A stretch of 64,000 nucleotides of DNA from Paenibacillus pasadenensis (GTDB taxonomy: Bacteria > Bacillota > Bacilli > Paenibacillales > Paenibacillaceae): contig NZ_JAMBOT010000011.1 of assembly GCF_023715725.1 (NCBI RefSeq), positions 47,681-111,680 of the forward strand. Direction: 5' to 3'. The notes under the pieces were generated by a model, which searched no databases, was not told where the DNA came from, and saw only the letters and a list, made by a program, of their open reading frames with translations. The position numbers and the translations under genes are program-made. Positions 8,812 to 17,137 of the stretch are shown one piece after another (position 1 is the first letter of the stretch; each line of letters opens with the position of its first letter).

Positions 8812-9735
8812 TTACTCTTTCACTGCGCCGATCGTCAATCCCTGAACAAAATAGCGCTGGAAGAACGGATAAGCGAGCACAATTGGACCTGTCGCCAGCA
8901 CAACCATTGCCATCCGGGCTGTGTCCTGAGGCATATCTTGAAGCCCTTCCGCCAAGGAGGCATTGCTGGAAGCTTGCGTGAGCAGGAACTGCATATTCGT
9001 CTCAATGCGCATCAGCATCGATTGGAGCGGCACAAGATTCGGGTTTTCGATATACAGCAGAGCATTAAACCAATCGTTCCAATAACCAAGCGTGCTGAAC
9101 AGAGCAATTGTCGCCAGGCCGGGCAATGCAAGCGGGAGGACTAGCTTGTAGAAAATTTGCAGCTCGGAGGCTCCGTCGATTTTGCCGGATTCGATAATCG
9201 CGTCCGGAACCATCGTCATGAAAAAGGTGCGCATGATGAGCACGTAAAACGCATTGACCATCAGCGGAAGAATAAGCGCCCAAACGCTGTCCTTTAGGCC
9301 AAGCATTTGCGTTACGACGATATAGGTCGGTACAAGTCCGCCGTTAAACAGCATCGTGAAAAAGGCGAAAAAGTTGAAAAACTTGCGGTACTGGAAGCTT
9401 TTTCGCGAAATGCCGTAGGCGTAAAGAGCAACGATGATTAGCGACAGCACAGTGCCGACAACGGTAACAAAAATCGTGACGCCGTAGGAGCGGAGCAGAG
9501 CGTCGCCGTTTTGCAGCACGTAGCTGTAAGCGGACAGGCTCCAGCTTTCCGGCCACAGCTGATAGCCGTTTGTGGCTAATGACTGCTCCTCCGTGAAGGA
9601 GATGATGATGATAAAAATAAACGGAAACACGCACAGCAGTGCGAACAATCCGGCAACTAGGTTGAAGATGACGTTCCAAGCCGGATTAAGCCGTTGAAAG
9701 TCGCGCGGCTTCCGTGTAGCGGAGCGGGTAGACAT
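8812..9735 (-). CDS. Sugar ABC transporter permease, LplC/YtcP type
   Basis: The 307-residue protein has about six membrane spans and the inner-membrane permease EAA-type loop (ESGKIDGASELQIFYKLVLP, near residue 190) that contacts the ATPase. The N-terminus FNLVAGLFALLCVFPF and the C-terminal motif FFQRYFVQGLTIGAVKE are hallmarks of the LplC/YtcP branch of carbohydrate permeases. It pairs with the LplB-type permease at 10494-11432 and the binding protein at 11544-13010. No ATPase gene is present in the cluster, as is common for this family, which shares an MsmX-like ATPase encoded elsewhere. Probable substrates are mannose-containing oligosaccharides, inferred from the neighbouring mannosidases. 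Confidence 0.92.
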   Translation of the reverse strand: MSTRSATRKPRDFQRLNPAWNVIFNLVAGLFALLCVFPFIFIIIISFTEEQSLATNGYQLWPESWSLSAYSYVLQNGDALLRSYGVTIFVTVVGTVLSLIIVALYAYGISRKSFQYRKFFNFFAFFTMLFNGGLVPTYIVVTQMLGLKDSVWALILPLMVNAFYVLIMRTFFMTMVPDAIIESGKIDGASELQIFYKLVLPLALPGLATIALFSTLGYWNDWFNALLYIENPNLVPLQSMLMRIETNMQFLLTQASSNASLAEGLQDMPQDTARMAMVVLATGPIVLAYPFFQRYFVQGLTIGAVKE

Positions 9736-9783
9736 GGTTGTAGCTCCCTTCTTTGGTGTTGGTGGCGTGCTGGCTTAAAGGTT

Positions 9784-9842
9784 CGACCGTCTGCAACGGA
9801 ACTGGGGTCTCGAACCGAGGCTCGACCGTCTGCATCGGAACT
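9784..9842. repeat. Direct repeat pair of 20 bp
   Basis: CGACCGTCTGCAACGGAACT at 9784-9803 recurs at 9823-9842 with one change (A to T), 39 bp apart. It lies in the 758-bp spacer between the two permease genes, just upstream of the LplC-type start. Confidence 0.75.
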
Positions 9843-10010
9843 CCGCTGCGAGTCCCGAGCCTTCCTCCGATTCCACTGGAACACAGATGCCTCGATCGCC
9901 TAACCCCCAAAAGGGTAGGCATCCGTGTTCCAAGAGGACCGCTGCCGCTTCTCCGGAAGGCATCGGGCCTCTCCGCTGCGCCGCCGCAGCCGCTCTCGCC
10001 AAGCCCTCCA

Positions 10011-10288
10011 CCACCCCCAAAGAGGCTTTTTTGGGGGTGGTGCGCCTCCGACATACATCGGAGGCGGCAGACCGCTTTAGCGGCGAGGTTATTCGCCGCG
10101 AAGCAATTGGTTTTTGCAGCGAGGTTATCGCTGCAAACAGCCCAGCGGCGGGGCTATTCGCCGCCGCAAGAGCAATCGGGAGGCGGCGCATGGCGCCTCC
10201 CTCACTCGCCCGTGCAGCAGGCACGGGCCAGCGCGGCGCCGGACAAGCCTGGCGCCGAGCCCCGCCCCATAAATATGGGAAGGGCGGG
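10011..10288. repeat. Cluster of ten consecutive hairpins in the transporter operon spacer
   Basis: Between the two permease genes nearly every base from 10011 to 10288 lies in a short perfect inverted repeat: 10011-10040 (10-bp stem CCACCCCCAA), 10044-10065 (GCCTCCGA), 10072-10083 (CCGC), 10080-10099 (GCGGCGA), 10114-10136 (TTGCAGCGA), 10145-10164 (GCGGCG), 10178-10201 (GGGAGGCG), 10209-10227 (CCCGTGC), 10234-10257 (CGGCGCC) and 10261-10288 (CCCGCCC). Two share the loop region GAGGTTAT. No poly-T run follows most stems, so these are not ordinary terminators. The rest of the 9736-10493 spacer has no believable gene; long ORFs there are by-products of high GC. Confidence 0.8.
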
Positions 10289-10473
10289 CTGGTTCTGGCA
10301 TGAGGGCAGGCAGGAGAGCGGAGCGGGCTGAATCCTTCTGTAGAAGCGGCAGCGGTTCTCTTGGAGGCCGGATTCCTTCCCAGAAGGGGAAGAGGAATCA
10401 AGGGAATCTGGGCTCCAGTGAATCGGAAGAAGGATCAGCCCTCGGAGCGGCTATTGCCAGTCAAGTTTTTCCC

Positions 10474-10513
10474 TTAGAACAAGGTGTTATCCTTTAGAAC
10501 AAGGTATTATCCT
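10474..10513. repeat. 20-bp tandem duplication across the LplB-type stop codon
   Basis: TTAGAACAAGGTATTATCCT at 10494-10513 encodes the last codons (DNTLF plus stop, minus strand). An adjacent copy at 10474-10493, with one mismatch, lies just after the stop codon. It looks like a recent slippage duplication. Confidence 0.85.
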
Positions 10514-11432
10514 TGTTCACCTTGCCGACGATCCAGTTCGAAGTAAGAACCAGCACGAACCCGACAAAAGACTGGTACAGGCCAGCCGCCGTAATCATCC
10601 CGAACTCGCCGGTTGTTTTCAAACCGCGGTAGACGTAAGTGTCGATAACGTTGGTGACGGAATAAAGAGCGCCGGAATCGCGAGGAACCTGATAAAACAG
10701 GCCAAAGTCGGCGTAGAAGATTTTTCCGATTGCCAGCAATGTCATAATGGTCATGAGCGGCGTCAGCATCGGAATCGTTACATTGCGGATTTGCTGCCAT
10801 TTGTTGGCGCCGTCAATCATTGCGGCTTCGTACAGCGAGCGGTCAATACCCATGATAGACGCCAGATACACAACGCTGTTGTAGCCGATTGCTTTCCACA
10901 TACTGATGAACACAAGGATAAACGGCCAGTAAGTGGGATCGGAATACCAGTTGATGGGATCGACGCCTAGCTTGACGAGAAACTGATTAAGCAGGCCTTT
11001 GTCCAGGCTCAAGAAGCTGAACGCGAAGTAGCCGACGATAACCCAGGAAAGAAAATAGGGGAGGAACATCCCGGTCTGATACAGCTTGGAAAGCTTTTTG
11101 CTGCCAATTTCGGAGAGAACAATAGCCATGGCTACCGCAGCCACGAGGCCAATCACGATAAACGTAATATTGTACAGCAAGGTGTTGCGCGTAATGACCC
11201 AGGCGTCGCTAGTGCTGAACAGAAACTTGAAGTTGTCCAGACCGACCCAAGCGCTGCTGATGATGCTGTCGATAAAGCCGTGACGGCTGACGCGGTATTC
11301 TTTAAAAGCCAAGATGGCGCCCGCCATCGGAATATACGAAAAGATCAGAAACCATAAAGCTCCTGGCAAAACCATGAGCAGAATCGCTTTGTTGCGGTTT
11401 AAATTGCGGAAGAAGCCCGCCAATCCGTTCAT
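10494..11432 (-). CDS. Sugar ABC transporter permease, LplB type
   Basis: The 312-residue membrane protein has about six spans and the EAA loop YEAAMIDGANKWQQIRNVTIPML near residue 205. The opening NRNKAILLMVLPGALWFLIFSYIPM and the FKEYR and GLDNFKFLF blocks are typical of LplB-like permeases, which form a heterodimer with LplC-like partners. I chose ATG 11432, preceded by AAGGAGGT at 7 bases, over a non-ATG codon at 11462. It follows the binding-protein gene after a strong hairpin, which probably lowers permease expression relative to the lipoprotein. It carries a 20-bp duplication at its 3' end. Confidence 0.92.
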   Translation of the reverse strand: MNGLAGFFRNLNRNKAILLMVLPGALWFLIFSYIPMAGAILAFKEYRVSRHGFIDSIISSAWVGLDNFKFLFSTSDAWVITRNTLLYNITFIVIGLVAAVAMAIVLSEIGSKKLSKLYQTGMFLPYFLSWVIVGYFAFSFLSLDKGLLNQFLVKLGVDPINWYSDPTYWPFILVFISMWKAIGYNSVVYLASIMGIDRSLYEAAMIDGANKWQQIRNVTIPMLTPLMTIMTLLAIGKIFYADFGLFYQVPRDSGALYSVTNVIDTYVYRGLKTTGEFGMITAAGLYQSFVGFVLVLTSNWIVGKVNKDNTLF

Positions 11433-11497
11433 GATGGCATACCTCCTTGAGTTGTGGATCAAGACCGGCTTGTGCGGTCTACTGCATGCATATGAAT

Positions 11498-11532
11498 CAA
11501 AAAAATAGGGGCGAAGTCGCCTTCGCCCCTAT
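11498..11532 (-). terminator. Hairpin between binding protein and permease genes
   Basis: A 12-bp stem (11505-11516 with 11521-11532, loop TCGC) is followed on the minus strand by seven T residues. It sits right after the binding-protein stop and likely acts as a partial terminator giving excess binding protein. Confidence 0.85.
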
Positions 11533-11543
11533 ACGATCGGAAT

Positions 11544-13010
11544 TTACTTTTGCTGAGCCATCCAGGCGTCATACTGGGACTGGGCTTCGGCCATGATTTT
11601 ATCGAGGCCGGCGGCCTTCATTTTCTCAATGGCGCGAGGCAGATAAACCTCAGGATCAACGGTGCCGGTCATGAGCGGAGCCCATATTTCGGCTTTAATA
11701 TTTTGCAGGCTGGCGAGCTCGGTGGACACTTTGGAGGTGTCGAAGTTGAAGCCGAGCGTCGGAGCAGGCTTGCCTTCATCGTTGAATTTTTTGAACTGCT
11801 CCCATTTGTCAGCCGGGTCGGCCGGGTTAAGGTAGGTGAGCATTACGTTGCCAAGCGCAAAGGTTGGCATATCGTAGTTTTTCGCTTCCGGCAGGTTTTC
11901 CATACGGTTGTCACCGATCATTTTGTAATGGGTGCCCTCGATGCCGGAATCAATCATGTTGCGCAGCTTAACGTCGGTGTTAAGCAGGTTGAGGAATTCC
12001 ATCGCTTTCTCCGGGTACTCCGCATTAGCCGAGATTGCTTGCATGGAGCCCATAACGGACCAGTTATAGATAACGGAAGCGCCAGCTGGCGTGGAGACGA
12101 TTGGGTAGCCAAGGCTTGTGCTCCAGGCATTGTCCGCTAAAGGCTGGGTATCGGCTTTGTCGATCAGCCATTTGCCGGTCTTCTCCAGATCGCTCGTGGA
12201 GGTTGTCGTCGCTGCTTCAGGCGAAATGTAACCGGCCTTGTAGTATTTGTGCATCGTTGCCAGCGCTGCTTTCATCTCCGGCGTTTCCAGCACGTTGACA
12301 ACCTTTTTCTTGTCGCCATTCAGCGAAACAGCCATCGGAAGGCCTTGGATCAGGTAGTCATAAGGCGTGTATGGAGTAAAGTTTTGGTCAATTTTCAGCG
12401 CAAGCACGCCCGGAAGCTTTTCTTTGGCTGCTTTCAGAAACGGCTCCAGGCTTTCCAGCGAGGTTGCCTGTTTATAGTCGAGGCCGAGCTTATCCAAGTG
12501 TTGTTTGTTAAAGCGCCAAACCGCTTGGGCAGGAAGCTCTTTGTTGGCCGGGATGCCGTAGTTATGGCCGTCGACCTTGGAGCCTTCGAGGAATGCAGGG
12601 TCGAGCGTGTCGACGATGCCTTGTCCATGTGATTTCAACAGTTCGTCCAGCTCCATGAAAGCGCCCTTGCGAGCGTTCTGCACGTAGTCAAATGCCCATG
12701 AAGAGGTGAACAAAATATCCATCGGCTCGCCGGAAGCGGTCATGACGCCCATCTTCTGGTTGTAGTCTCCAAAATCGATCTGTTTCATCGTGACGGTGGC
12801 GCCGATTTTTTCAGCGGTATATTTGTTGACCTCCGCCATAACCTTCTCCGTATCCTTTTGCGGAACGCCAATTGTATACCAAATCAGGTTGACCGGTTTT
12901 TCCGGAGTCCCTTCCTCTTTGCCGGCGCTATTGCCGCAAGCGGTTACAGCCAGGGCTGCAGTGAGGGCCAGCGCGATGGCGCTGATTTTGCGTGTCGATC
13001 TCTTTTTCAT
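11544..13010 (-). CDS. Sugar ABC transporter substrate-binding lipoprotein, LplA-like
   Basis: The 488-residue lipoprotein starts with KKRSTRKISAIALALTAALAVTAC: a basic N-region, hydrophobic core and the lipobox VTAC, so Cys25 would be lipidated and the protein tethered outside the membrane. The mature part shows the LplA/YtcQ pattern: LIWYTIG, KQIDFGDYNQKM, YGIPANKE and the C-terminal region with LGFNFDTSKVSTELA (DUF3502-like). It should capture an oligosaccharide for the permeases at 8812-9735 and 10494-11432. GGGAGGAG precedes ATG 13010. It lies directly downstream of the YesN/YesM pair on the same strand, the common arrangement where the response regulator activates this gene. Confidence 0.93.
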   Translation of the reverse strand: MKKRSTRKISAIALALTAALAVTACGNSAGKEEGTPEKPVNLIWYTIGVPQKDTEKVMAEVNKYTAEKIGATVTMKQIDFGDYNQKMGVMTASGEPMDILFTSSWAFDYVQNARKGAFMELDELLKSHGQGIVDTLDPAFLEGSKVDGHNYGIPANKELPAQAVWRFNKQHLDKLGLDYKQATSLESLEPFLKAAKEKLPGVLALKIDQNFTPYTPYDYLIQGLPMAVSLNGDKKKVVNVLETPEMKAALATMHKYYKAGYISPEAATTTSTSDLEKTGKWLIDKADTQPLADNAWSTSLGYPIVSTPAGASVIYNWSVMGSMQAISANAEYPEKAMEFLNLLNTDVKLRNMIDSGIEGTHYKMIGDNRMENLPEAKNYDMPTFALGNVMLTYLNPADPADKWEQFKKFNDEGKPAPTLGFNFDTSKVSTELASLQNIKAEIWAPLMTGTVDPEVYLPRAIEKMKAAGLDKIMAEAQSQYDAWMAQQK

Positions 13011-13137
13011 GATGACTCCTCCCTTAGTGCTTGAACGTTTGTGTGGCCGCCGTTTCCGGCGTGTCCGTCCGTGCCTGTTATTACCTTACCTGATGTAAGT
13101 TTTTTCACATAGGCTACAAATTATGAATCCGCTGTTC

Positions 13138-13174
13138 AAAATAAAGAAAGGAATTGCGGCGTTACCGCAATTCC
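13138..13174 (-). terminator. Terminator overlapping the YesN-type stop codon
   Basis: GGAATTGCGG (13150-13159) and CCGCAATTCC (13165-13174) form a 10-bp stem that includes the last codons and the TAA of the response regulator. On the minus strand TTTCTTTATTTTG follows. Confidence 0.75.
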
Positions 13175-14751
13175 CTGTAGTCGTTAGGAGATATTCCAAC
13201 GTGCTTCTTAAATTGTTTATAAAAATAACCTGTTTCCACATATCCGACCTCCCGGGAGATGTCGGCGATTTTGTCGTCGGTATCTTTGAGCCGTTCCTTT
13301 GCCCGTTCAATCCGGTAACGGTTCAAGTATTCCGTGAAGCTTGATCCGGTCTCTTTGCTGAAAAGCTGGCCCAGATAAGCCGGATGAATATGGTATATGG
13401 CTCCAAGCGTTTTGAGGGACAGCAGCTCCTGGTAATGGCCGGCTACATGCAAAATGACCTGATTGACGATCGGGACCCGGTCGCTCCGCTGGAGCTGCTC
13501 CATCGTAAAATGCGCCGAAGCTTTAATCGCGTCAGTCAGCTCCTCCAGCGTCGAGGAACGGCTGATGCGGTCGAGCGTTTTTTTGAAATGAAACAGCACC
13601 TCCTGCGACTGTTCGCCGCCTTTCATATCCCGCAGCTCCAAGCGGAAAGCGACGGCAAGCTCGATGGCCGCGCTTGTAAGCAGCTCCGGCGTCGCGCCTT
13701 TGCGCTGCTGCAGCTCCAGAAAGTCGGAGTCAATCCGGGCAAACAGCTGGTTGGTATCTCGCGCGAGCAGCCAGCGGGAATACTCACCTCCGCCAAGGTC
13801 GAGCGGCTGCTCCAGCCCGGCCGGCGTTTGCGTTAACTCGGCGGCGTCAAGAACGGGGCTGTCGCTGCGCAGCAAATGGTAGTCCTGCGTTTTTTTGGCT
13901 AAAGCGTAGCTGCGCTGCTCCAGTCTGCCGATGCGTTCGGCTGTGCCCAGCGTAAGGCGGAGAGGCGGGCCGCTGCGGCCGGCTTCGTTCTCTAAGGAAT
14001 AGAAGGGTCCCTCCTCCAGCTTGCCGGAATCGGCTGCGACCAGCGTGCCAAGCGTATCGCTCGCCTTCTGCTTTGCTTCTTCCGGCGTATCCGCCAAAAA
14101 GAGCAGAATTTCATCGCCGTCCAAATCCGTAAAGCGCAGCTTGGCTGACGGCTCCGGCAGCGCCGCCTCGATGATCCGGCGGGCGTAAGCGCCGCCGCTT
14201 GCAACATGCCGCACGGAAGCGGCGACCAGCCACGGCTGGTCAAGGTTCAGCCCGAGCAGTCCGGAGCGCTGACGCAGCTCATCCGGGTCAATCTCGCCCC
14301 GCATCCAGCGGTACAGGATGCGGTCGCGGAGGATGCCCTGTTCTTCCTGGGTGAGGATGGACCGGCTTTCAGGCGCTGCGTTCAGCTTCGCGATGGTGGC
14401 GGTTAAGGTGGAGCGCAGCTCCTGAAAGTTGACGGGCTTCAGCAAATAGTTTTCAATGCCAAGCGACATGCCTTCCTTCAAATAATCAAACTCATTGTAG
14501 CCGCTCAAAATAATCACTTTCAGGTCAGGCAGCAGCTTGCGCGCTTCGCGGATCAGCTCCAGTCCGGTCATGCCGGGCATTGTAATGTCGGTTACGAGCA
14601 GATCGGCAGGCCGCTGAGCGAGCAGCTCAAGCGCTGCCTTGCCGCTGCCGGCAGTTCCGGCGACTTCCAGCTCATAGGCGGACCAATCGATGGCGTCCTG
14701 CAGTCCCTCCACAATAAAAGGCTCGTCATCGACAAGTAAGACGCGGTACAT
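13162..14751 (-). CDS. YesN-type response regulator (receiver plus AraC HTH)
   Basis: The 529-residue regulator begins with a receiver domain (VLLVDDE; phosphoacceptor Asp55 in LLVTDITMP; Lys in LLKPVN near 107). A long middle part of about 270 residues, typical of YesN proteins, links to a C-terminal AraC-type DNA-binding domain (IYHIHPAYLGQLFSKETG and IADISREVGYVETGYFYKQFKKHVGISPNDYRE). Its ATG overlaps the stop of the kinase gene (TGATG at 14749-14753), which indicates translational coupling. It most likely activates the neighbouring binding protein and transporter genes in response to the sugar sensed by the kinase. Confidence 0.94.
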   Translation of the reverse strand: MYRVLLVDDEPFIVEGLQDAIDWSAYELEVAGTAGSGKAALELLAQRPADLLVTDITMPGMTGLELIREARKLLPDLKVIILSGYNEFDYLKEGMSLGIENYLLKPVNFQELRSTLTATIAKLNAAPESRSILTQEEQGILRDRILYRWMRGEIDPDELRQRSGLLGLNLDQPWLVAASVRHVASGGAYARRIIEAALPEPSAKLRFTDLDGDEILLFLADTPEEAKQKASDTLGTLVAADSGKLEEGPFYSLENEAGRSGPPLRLTLGTAERIGRLEQRSYALAKKTQDYHLLRSDSPVLDAAELTQTPAGLEQPLDLGGGEYSRWLLARDTNQLFARIDSDFLELQQRKGATPELLTSAAIELAVAFRLELRDMKGGEQSQEVLFHFKKTLDRISRSSTLEELTDAIKASAHFTMEQLQRSDRVPIVNQVILHVAGHYQELLSLKTLGAIYHIHPAYLGQLFSKETGSSFTEYLNRYRIERAKERLKDTDDKIADISREVGYVETGYFYKQFKKHVGISPNDYRELR

Positions 14752-16604
14752 CAGAGTCCCTCCTTGGGTGTAAGATTGCGTTTATTCCGTTCATCGCGTT
14801 CATCCGGGAACCAGAGCGCAACGGTTGTGCCCCCTCCAGGGGAACTCTCAACGGACATCCCGGCCTGCTGGCCGTACACGAGGCGAAGCCGTTCGCCGAC
14901 GCTGTGAAGGCCGAAGGAGCCGGCTGCGGTTTCGGGCGGGGACGGGAGCTGCAGCCGTAAACGCAGCCGATCCAACTGCTCCGGCGGAATTCCGCGCCCA
15001 TTATCGCGGAGGGTGATGCGGATTAGGCCGTGCTCCAGCGATGCCGCGATTTCGAATTGATTGTCCGCCCGTTCCGTATCGAGACCATGCACGATGTAGT
15101 TCTCAATGACCGGCTGCAGAGACAGCTTAATAATCGGCCGGCCTCCCAGCTGCTCGTCCATCGTAATCGTGTAGGAAAACCGATTTTTATACCGGATGCG
15201 GAACAGCTCCAGGTAGCGCCGTCCAAGCTCAAGCTCCTCGCGCAGCGGCACCATGCTCTGGCTTCCGACCATGCTGCGGAACAGAACGGACAGGCTGTAG
15301 ATCATCTCGCCGACATCGTCGGCTCCCTGTGAAACGGCTCTCATGCGGATGACCTCAAGCGTATTGGACAAAAAATGAGGATTGATCCGTGCCTGCAGCG
15401 CCGACAGCTCGGTGTTCCGCTGGCGGATTTCCGCTTTATAATCCTGCTCAATATGACGGTTCAGCTGATCCAGCATCCGGTTGAAGCCCTGCGAGATCTG
15501 CCCCAGCTCGTCTCCGCGCTCGTCGCTGATTCGTCCGGCAAAGTCGCCGCTTTCGACCCGGCGCATCAGCCTTACGAGGCTGCCGGTACGGCGCGCCACG
15601 CTCGATACGGCAAGAGCGGGTACAAGAATTGCAATCAGAATTCCGATGATGCTCGTAATCAGTACGCTCCGGCGCAGCTTAGCAGTCGCTTCCTGCAATT
15701 GAGAGTCAGGCACGACGCTGACAACGGAATATCCGGCTGCACTATTGGTGAGCACGGAAACGGAGGAAGGCTCCTCTAAATTGACCGAGGCGTTGATCGA
15801 GCTGATTTTGGCTGCATAGGGGTAACGGGCTCCGTAATAACGGCCGGAGGAGTCGAACAGCACCTGGCCTTCAGGCGTTAGCACGAGGATGTATCCCTTG
15901 ATCGCATCCTTAAAGCCTTCCAGTGCGTCGAGCAGTCCGTCAGAGTTGTAGTAGACGAGCAGCTGGCCTATTTTTTGCAGGCTTCCGGGATTGTTTACGG
16001 CAACCCGCACGGCGTAAAGCCGCTCATCCTCCAGAGCCATCGCCTTGGAAACCCACCGATTAGGAGCCGAAAAAGCCGGCACATCCAGAGCCATCGCATC
16101 CGGGATATAGGAAAGGGCCGAGTTCATTTCCAGCAGATGCGTGCTGCCGCTTGGTTTCCAGGCAAAAAGATACTGCTCGACCGAGCTGTAGATCAAAAGC
16201 CGCTGGATGTCGCTGTCGCCGGCCGTTTTATGCTTAAAGTAGGTCAACGCGTTGGCATAACCGGCCAACGGCTCGTCGGAGTAGCGGTCGATCCGGTAAC
16301 GGATATAATCGGCGTAGGAATGGGACAGCAGATAGGAAAGGTTATGGCTGAGAGCCTGATCGGAATAAACATCGGATATCATGCGCTGCGCGCTGTCATG
16401 TTTGGCTGCCAGCCGGGAATTGACCGCCTCTATTGCTTGGCGCTGGTCGTCAAAAATGCCGCTGCGGACGGAATCCGCCATAAAGGCGTACAACAGGTAG
16501 GCCAGCGTCACGATGGTCAAAACGGAGATGAACGAGAAGGTCGCCAGCAGCTTGGTGAACAGATTGTTTTTGATAAAGGTCCGATAAAAGCTTTGAACCT
16601 TCAT
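14751..16604 (-). CDS. YesM-type sensor histidine kinase
   Basis: The 617-residue kinase has a transmembrane segment at about residues 19-42, an extracellular sensing region of about 250 residues, a second span (SVLITSIIGILIAILVPALAV), a HAMP domain (RRVESGDFAGRISDERGDELGQ), then the LytS/YesM-type phosphoacceptor block ALQARINPHFLSNTLE and a HATPase domain with QPVIENYIVHGLD, DNGRGIPPEQ and GLHSVGERL. It would sense an extracytoplasmic signal, probably a sugar or sugar-loaded binding protein, and phosphorylate the YesN partner. ATG 16604 has AAGGAGG upstream; in-frame extension further upstream is non-coding. A possible TATAAT -10 on the minus strand lies at 16713-16718, without a good -35. 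Confidence 0.94.
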   Translation of the reverse strand: MKVQSFYRTFIKNNLFTKLLATFSFISVLTIVTLAYLLYAFMADSVRSGIFDDQRQAIEAVNSRLAAKHDSAQRMISDVYSDQALSHNLSYLLSHSYADYIRYRIDRYSDEPLAGYANALTYFKHKTAGDSDIQRLLIYSSVEQYLFAWKPSGSTHLLEMNSALSYIPDAMALDVPAFSAPNRWVSKAMALEDERLYAVRVAVNNPGSLQKIGQLLVYYNSDGLLDALEGFKDAIKGYILVLTPEGQVLFDSSGRYYGARYPYAAKISSINASVNLEEPSSVSVLTNSAAGYSVVSVVPDSQLQEATAKLRRSVLITSIIGILIAILVPALAVSSVARRTGSLVRLMRRVESGDFAGRISDERGDELGQISQGFNRMLDQLNRHIEQDYKAEIRQRNTELSALQARINPHFLSNTLEVIRMRAVSQGADDVGEMIYSLSVLFRSMVGSQSMVPLREELELGRRYLELFRIRYKNRFSYTITMDEQLGGRPIIKLSLQPVIENYIVHGLDTERADNQFEIAASLEHGLIRITLRDNGRGIPPEQLDRLRLRLQLPSPPETAAGSFGLHSVGERLRLVYGQQAGMSVESSPGGGTTVALWFPDERDERNKRNLTPKEGL

Positions 16605-16851
16605 GGTGAAGTCCTCCTTGCGGGCAGATAGAGTCGCTGGCAGCCGGGATCGGGCGTCCGCTTCTGGAGATAGAAGGGGTGCTTGCCAGAGCCACATGCT
16701 TGAATGCCGTTCATTATAGCATAGCTGATGGAGGATTGTTGGGGCAGCGCGAACCGGCGGCTGGGCGGCTAGCCATGCGGCTTGCTCCTGTGCTATGCTG
16801 GTTGGGACAACCGAAGAAGAAATTCCGGCAAAGCGCCGCGCGCTGCCGCCG

Positions 16852-16888
16852 GGAGAGGTTCGCGAACTCCCTCTATAAAAAACTACAG
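16852..16888 (+). ncRNA. preQ1-I riboswitch aptamer of the queCDE operon
   Basis: GAGAGGTTCGCGAACTCCCTC at 16853 onward, then TATAAAAAACTACAGG, reproduces the small preQ1-I aptamer: P1 strands AGAGG (16854-16858) and CCTCT (16870-16874), a short loop, and the A-rich tail AAAAAACTA that folds back as a pseudoknot. It lies 250 bases upstream of queC and is followed at once by a terminator, so binding of 7-aminomethyl-7-deazaguanine should stop transcription of queuosine genes. The loop differs somewhat from the commonest sequence (TTCTAGCTACACC). Confidence 0.9.
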
Positions 16889-16889
16889 G

Positions 16890-16920
16890 CACACGATTCC
16901 AAGGGGAATCCGTGTGTTTT
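16890..16920 (+). terminator. preQ1 riboswitch terminator
   Basis: CACACGATTCC (16890-16900) pairs with GGAAT and CGTGTG (to 16916) with one bulged C and is followed by TTTT. It starts two bases after the aptamer tail, the usual preQ1-I expression platform. Confidence 0.82.
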
Positions 16921-16925
16921 GCGTT

Positions 16926-16975
16926 CGGCGGAAAGCCGTCCTTCCATGGGAAGGGCAGAGCTTTCCGCCGTTTTC
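16926..16975 (+). terminator. Second hairpin with T-run after the riboswitch
   Basis: CGGCGGAAAGC (16926-16936) pairs with GCTTTCCGCCG (16960-16970), enclosing an inner CCTTCC/GGAAGG stem, and is followed by TTTTCTTT. It stands between the riboswitch terminator and queC, so it might add a second termination step or start an independent leader. Confidence 0.55.
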
Positions 16976-17137
16976 TTTGAAATATAAGACAGGATGCTCT
17001 TATGTTTCTGCGGAATTGAAACGTAATGCGCCGCCAAGGACGGCAGCCGCCGTTTTCCCTTGGCAAGGAATGTAGAATAGCGGAGCATCGCTTGCTCTCT
17101 GCCGCTTCGGGTGGACGAGAGAGGAGAAGGATTTCAT

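Noticed and set aside
9753..10401. Several ORFs of 100-200 codons in the permease spacer
   Set aside because: They overlap each other on both strands, are rich in Arg/Pro/Ala, and the region is explained by hairpins.
16771..16799. Promoter for the preQ1 riboswitch (TATGCT at 16794-16799)
   Set aside because: No acceptable -35 box at 16-18 bases; the real promoter could not be placed.
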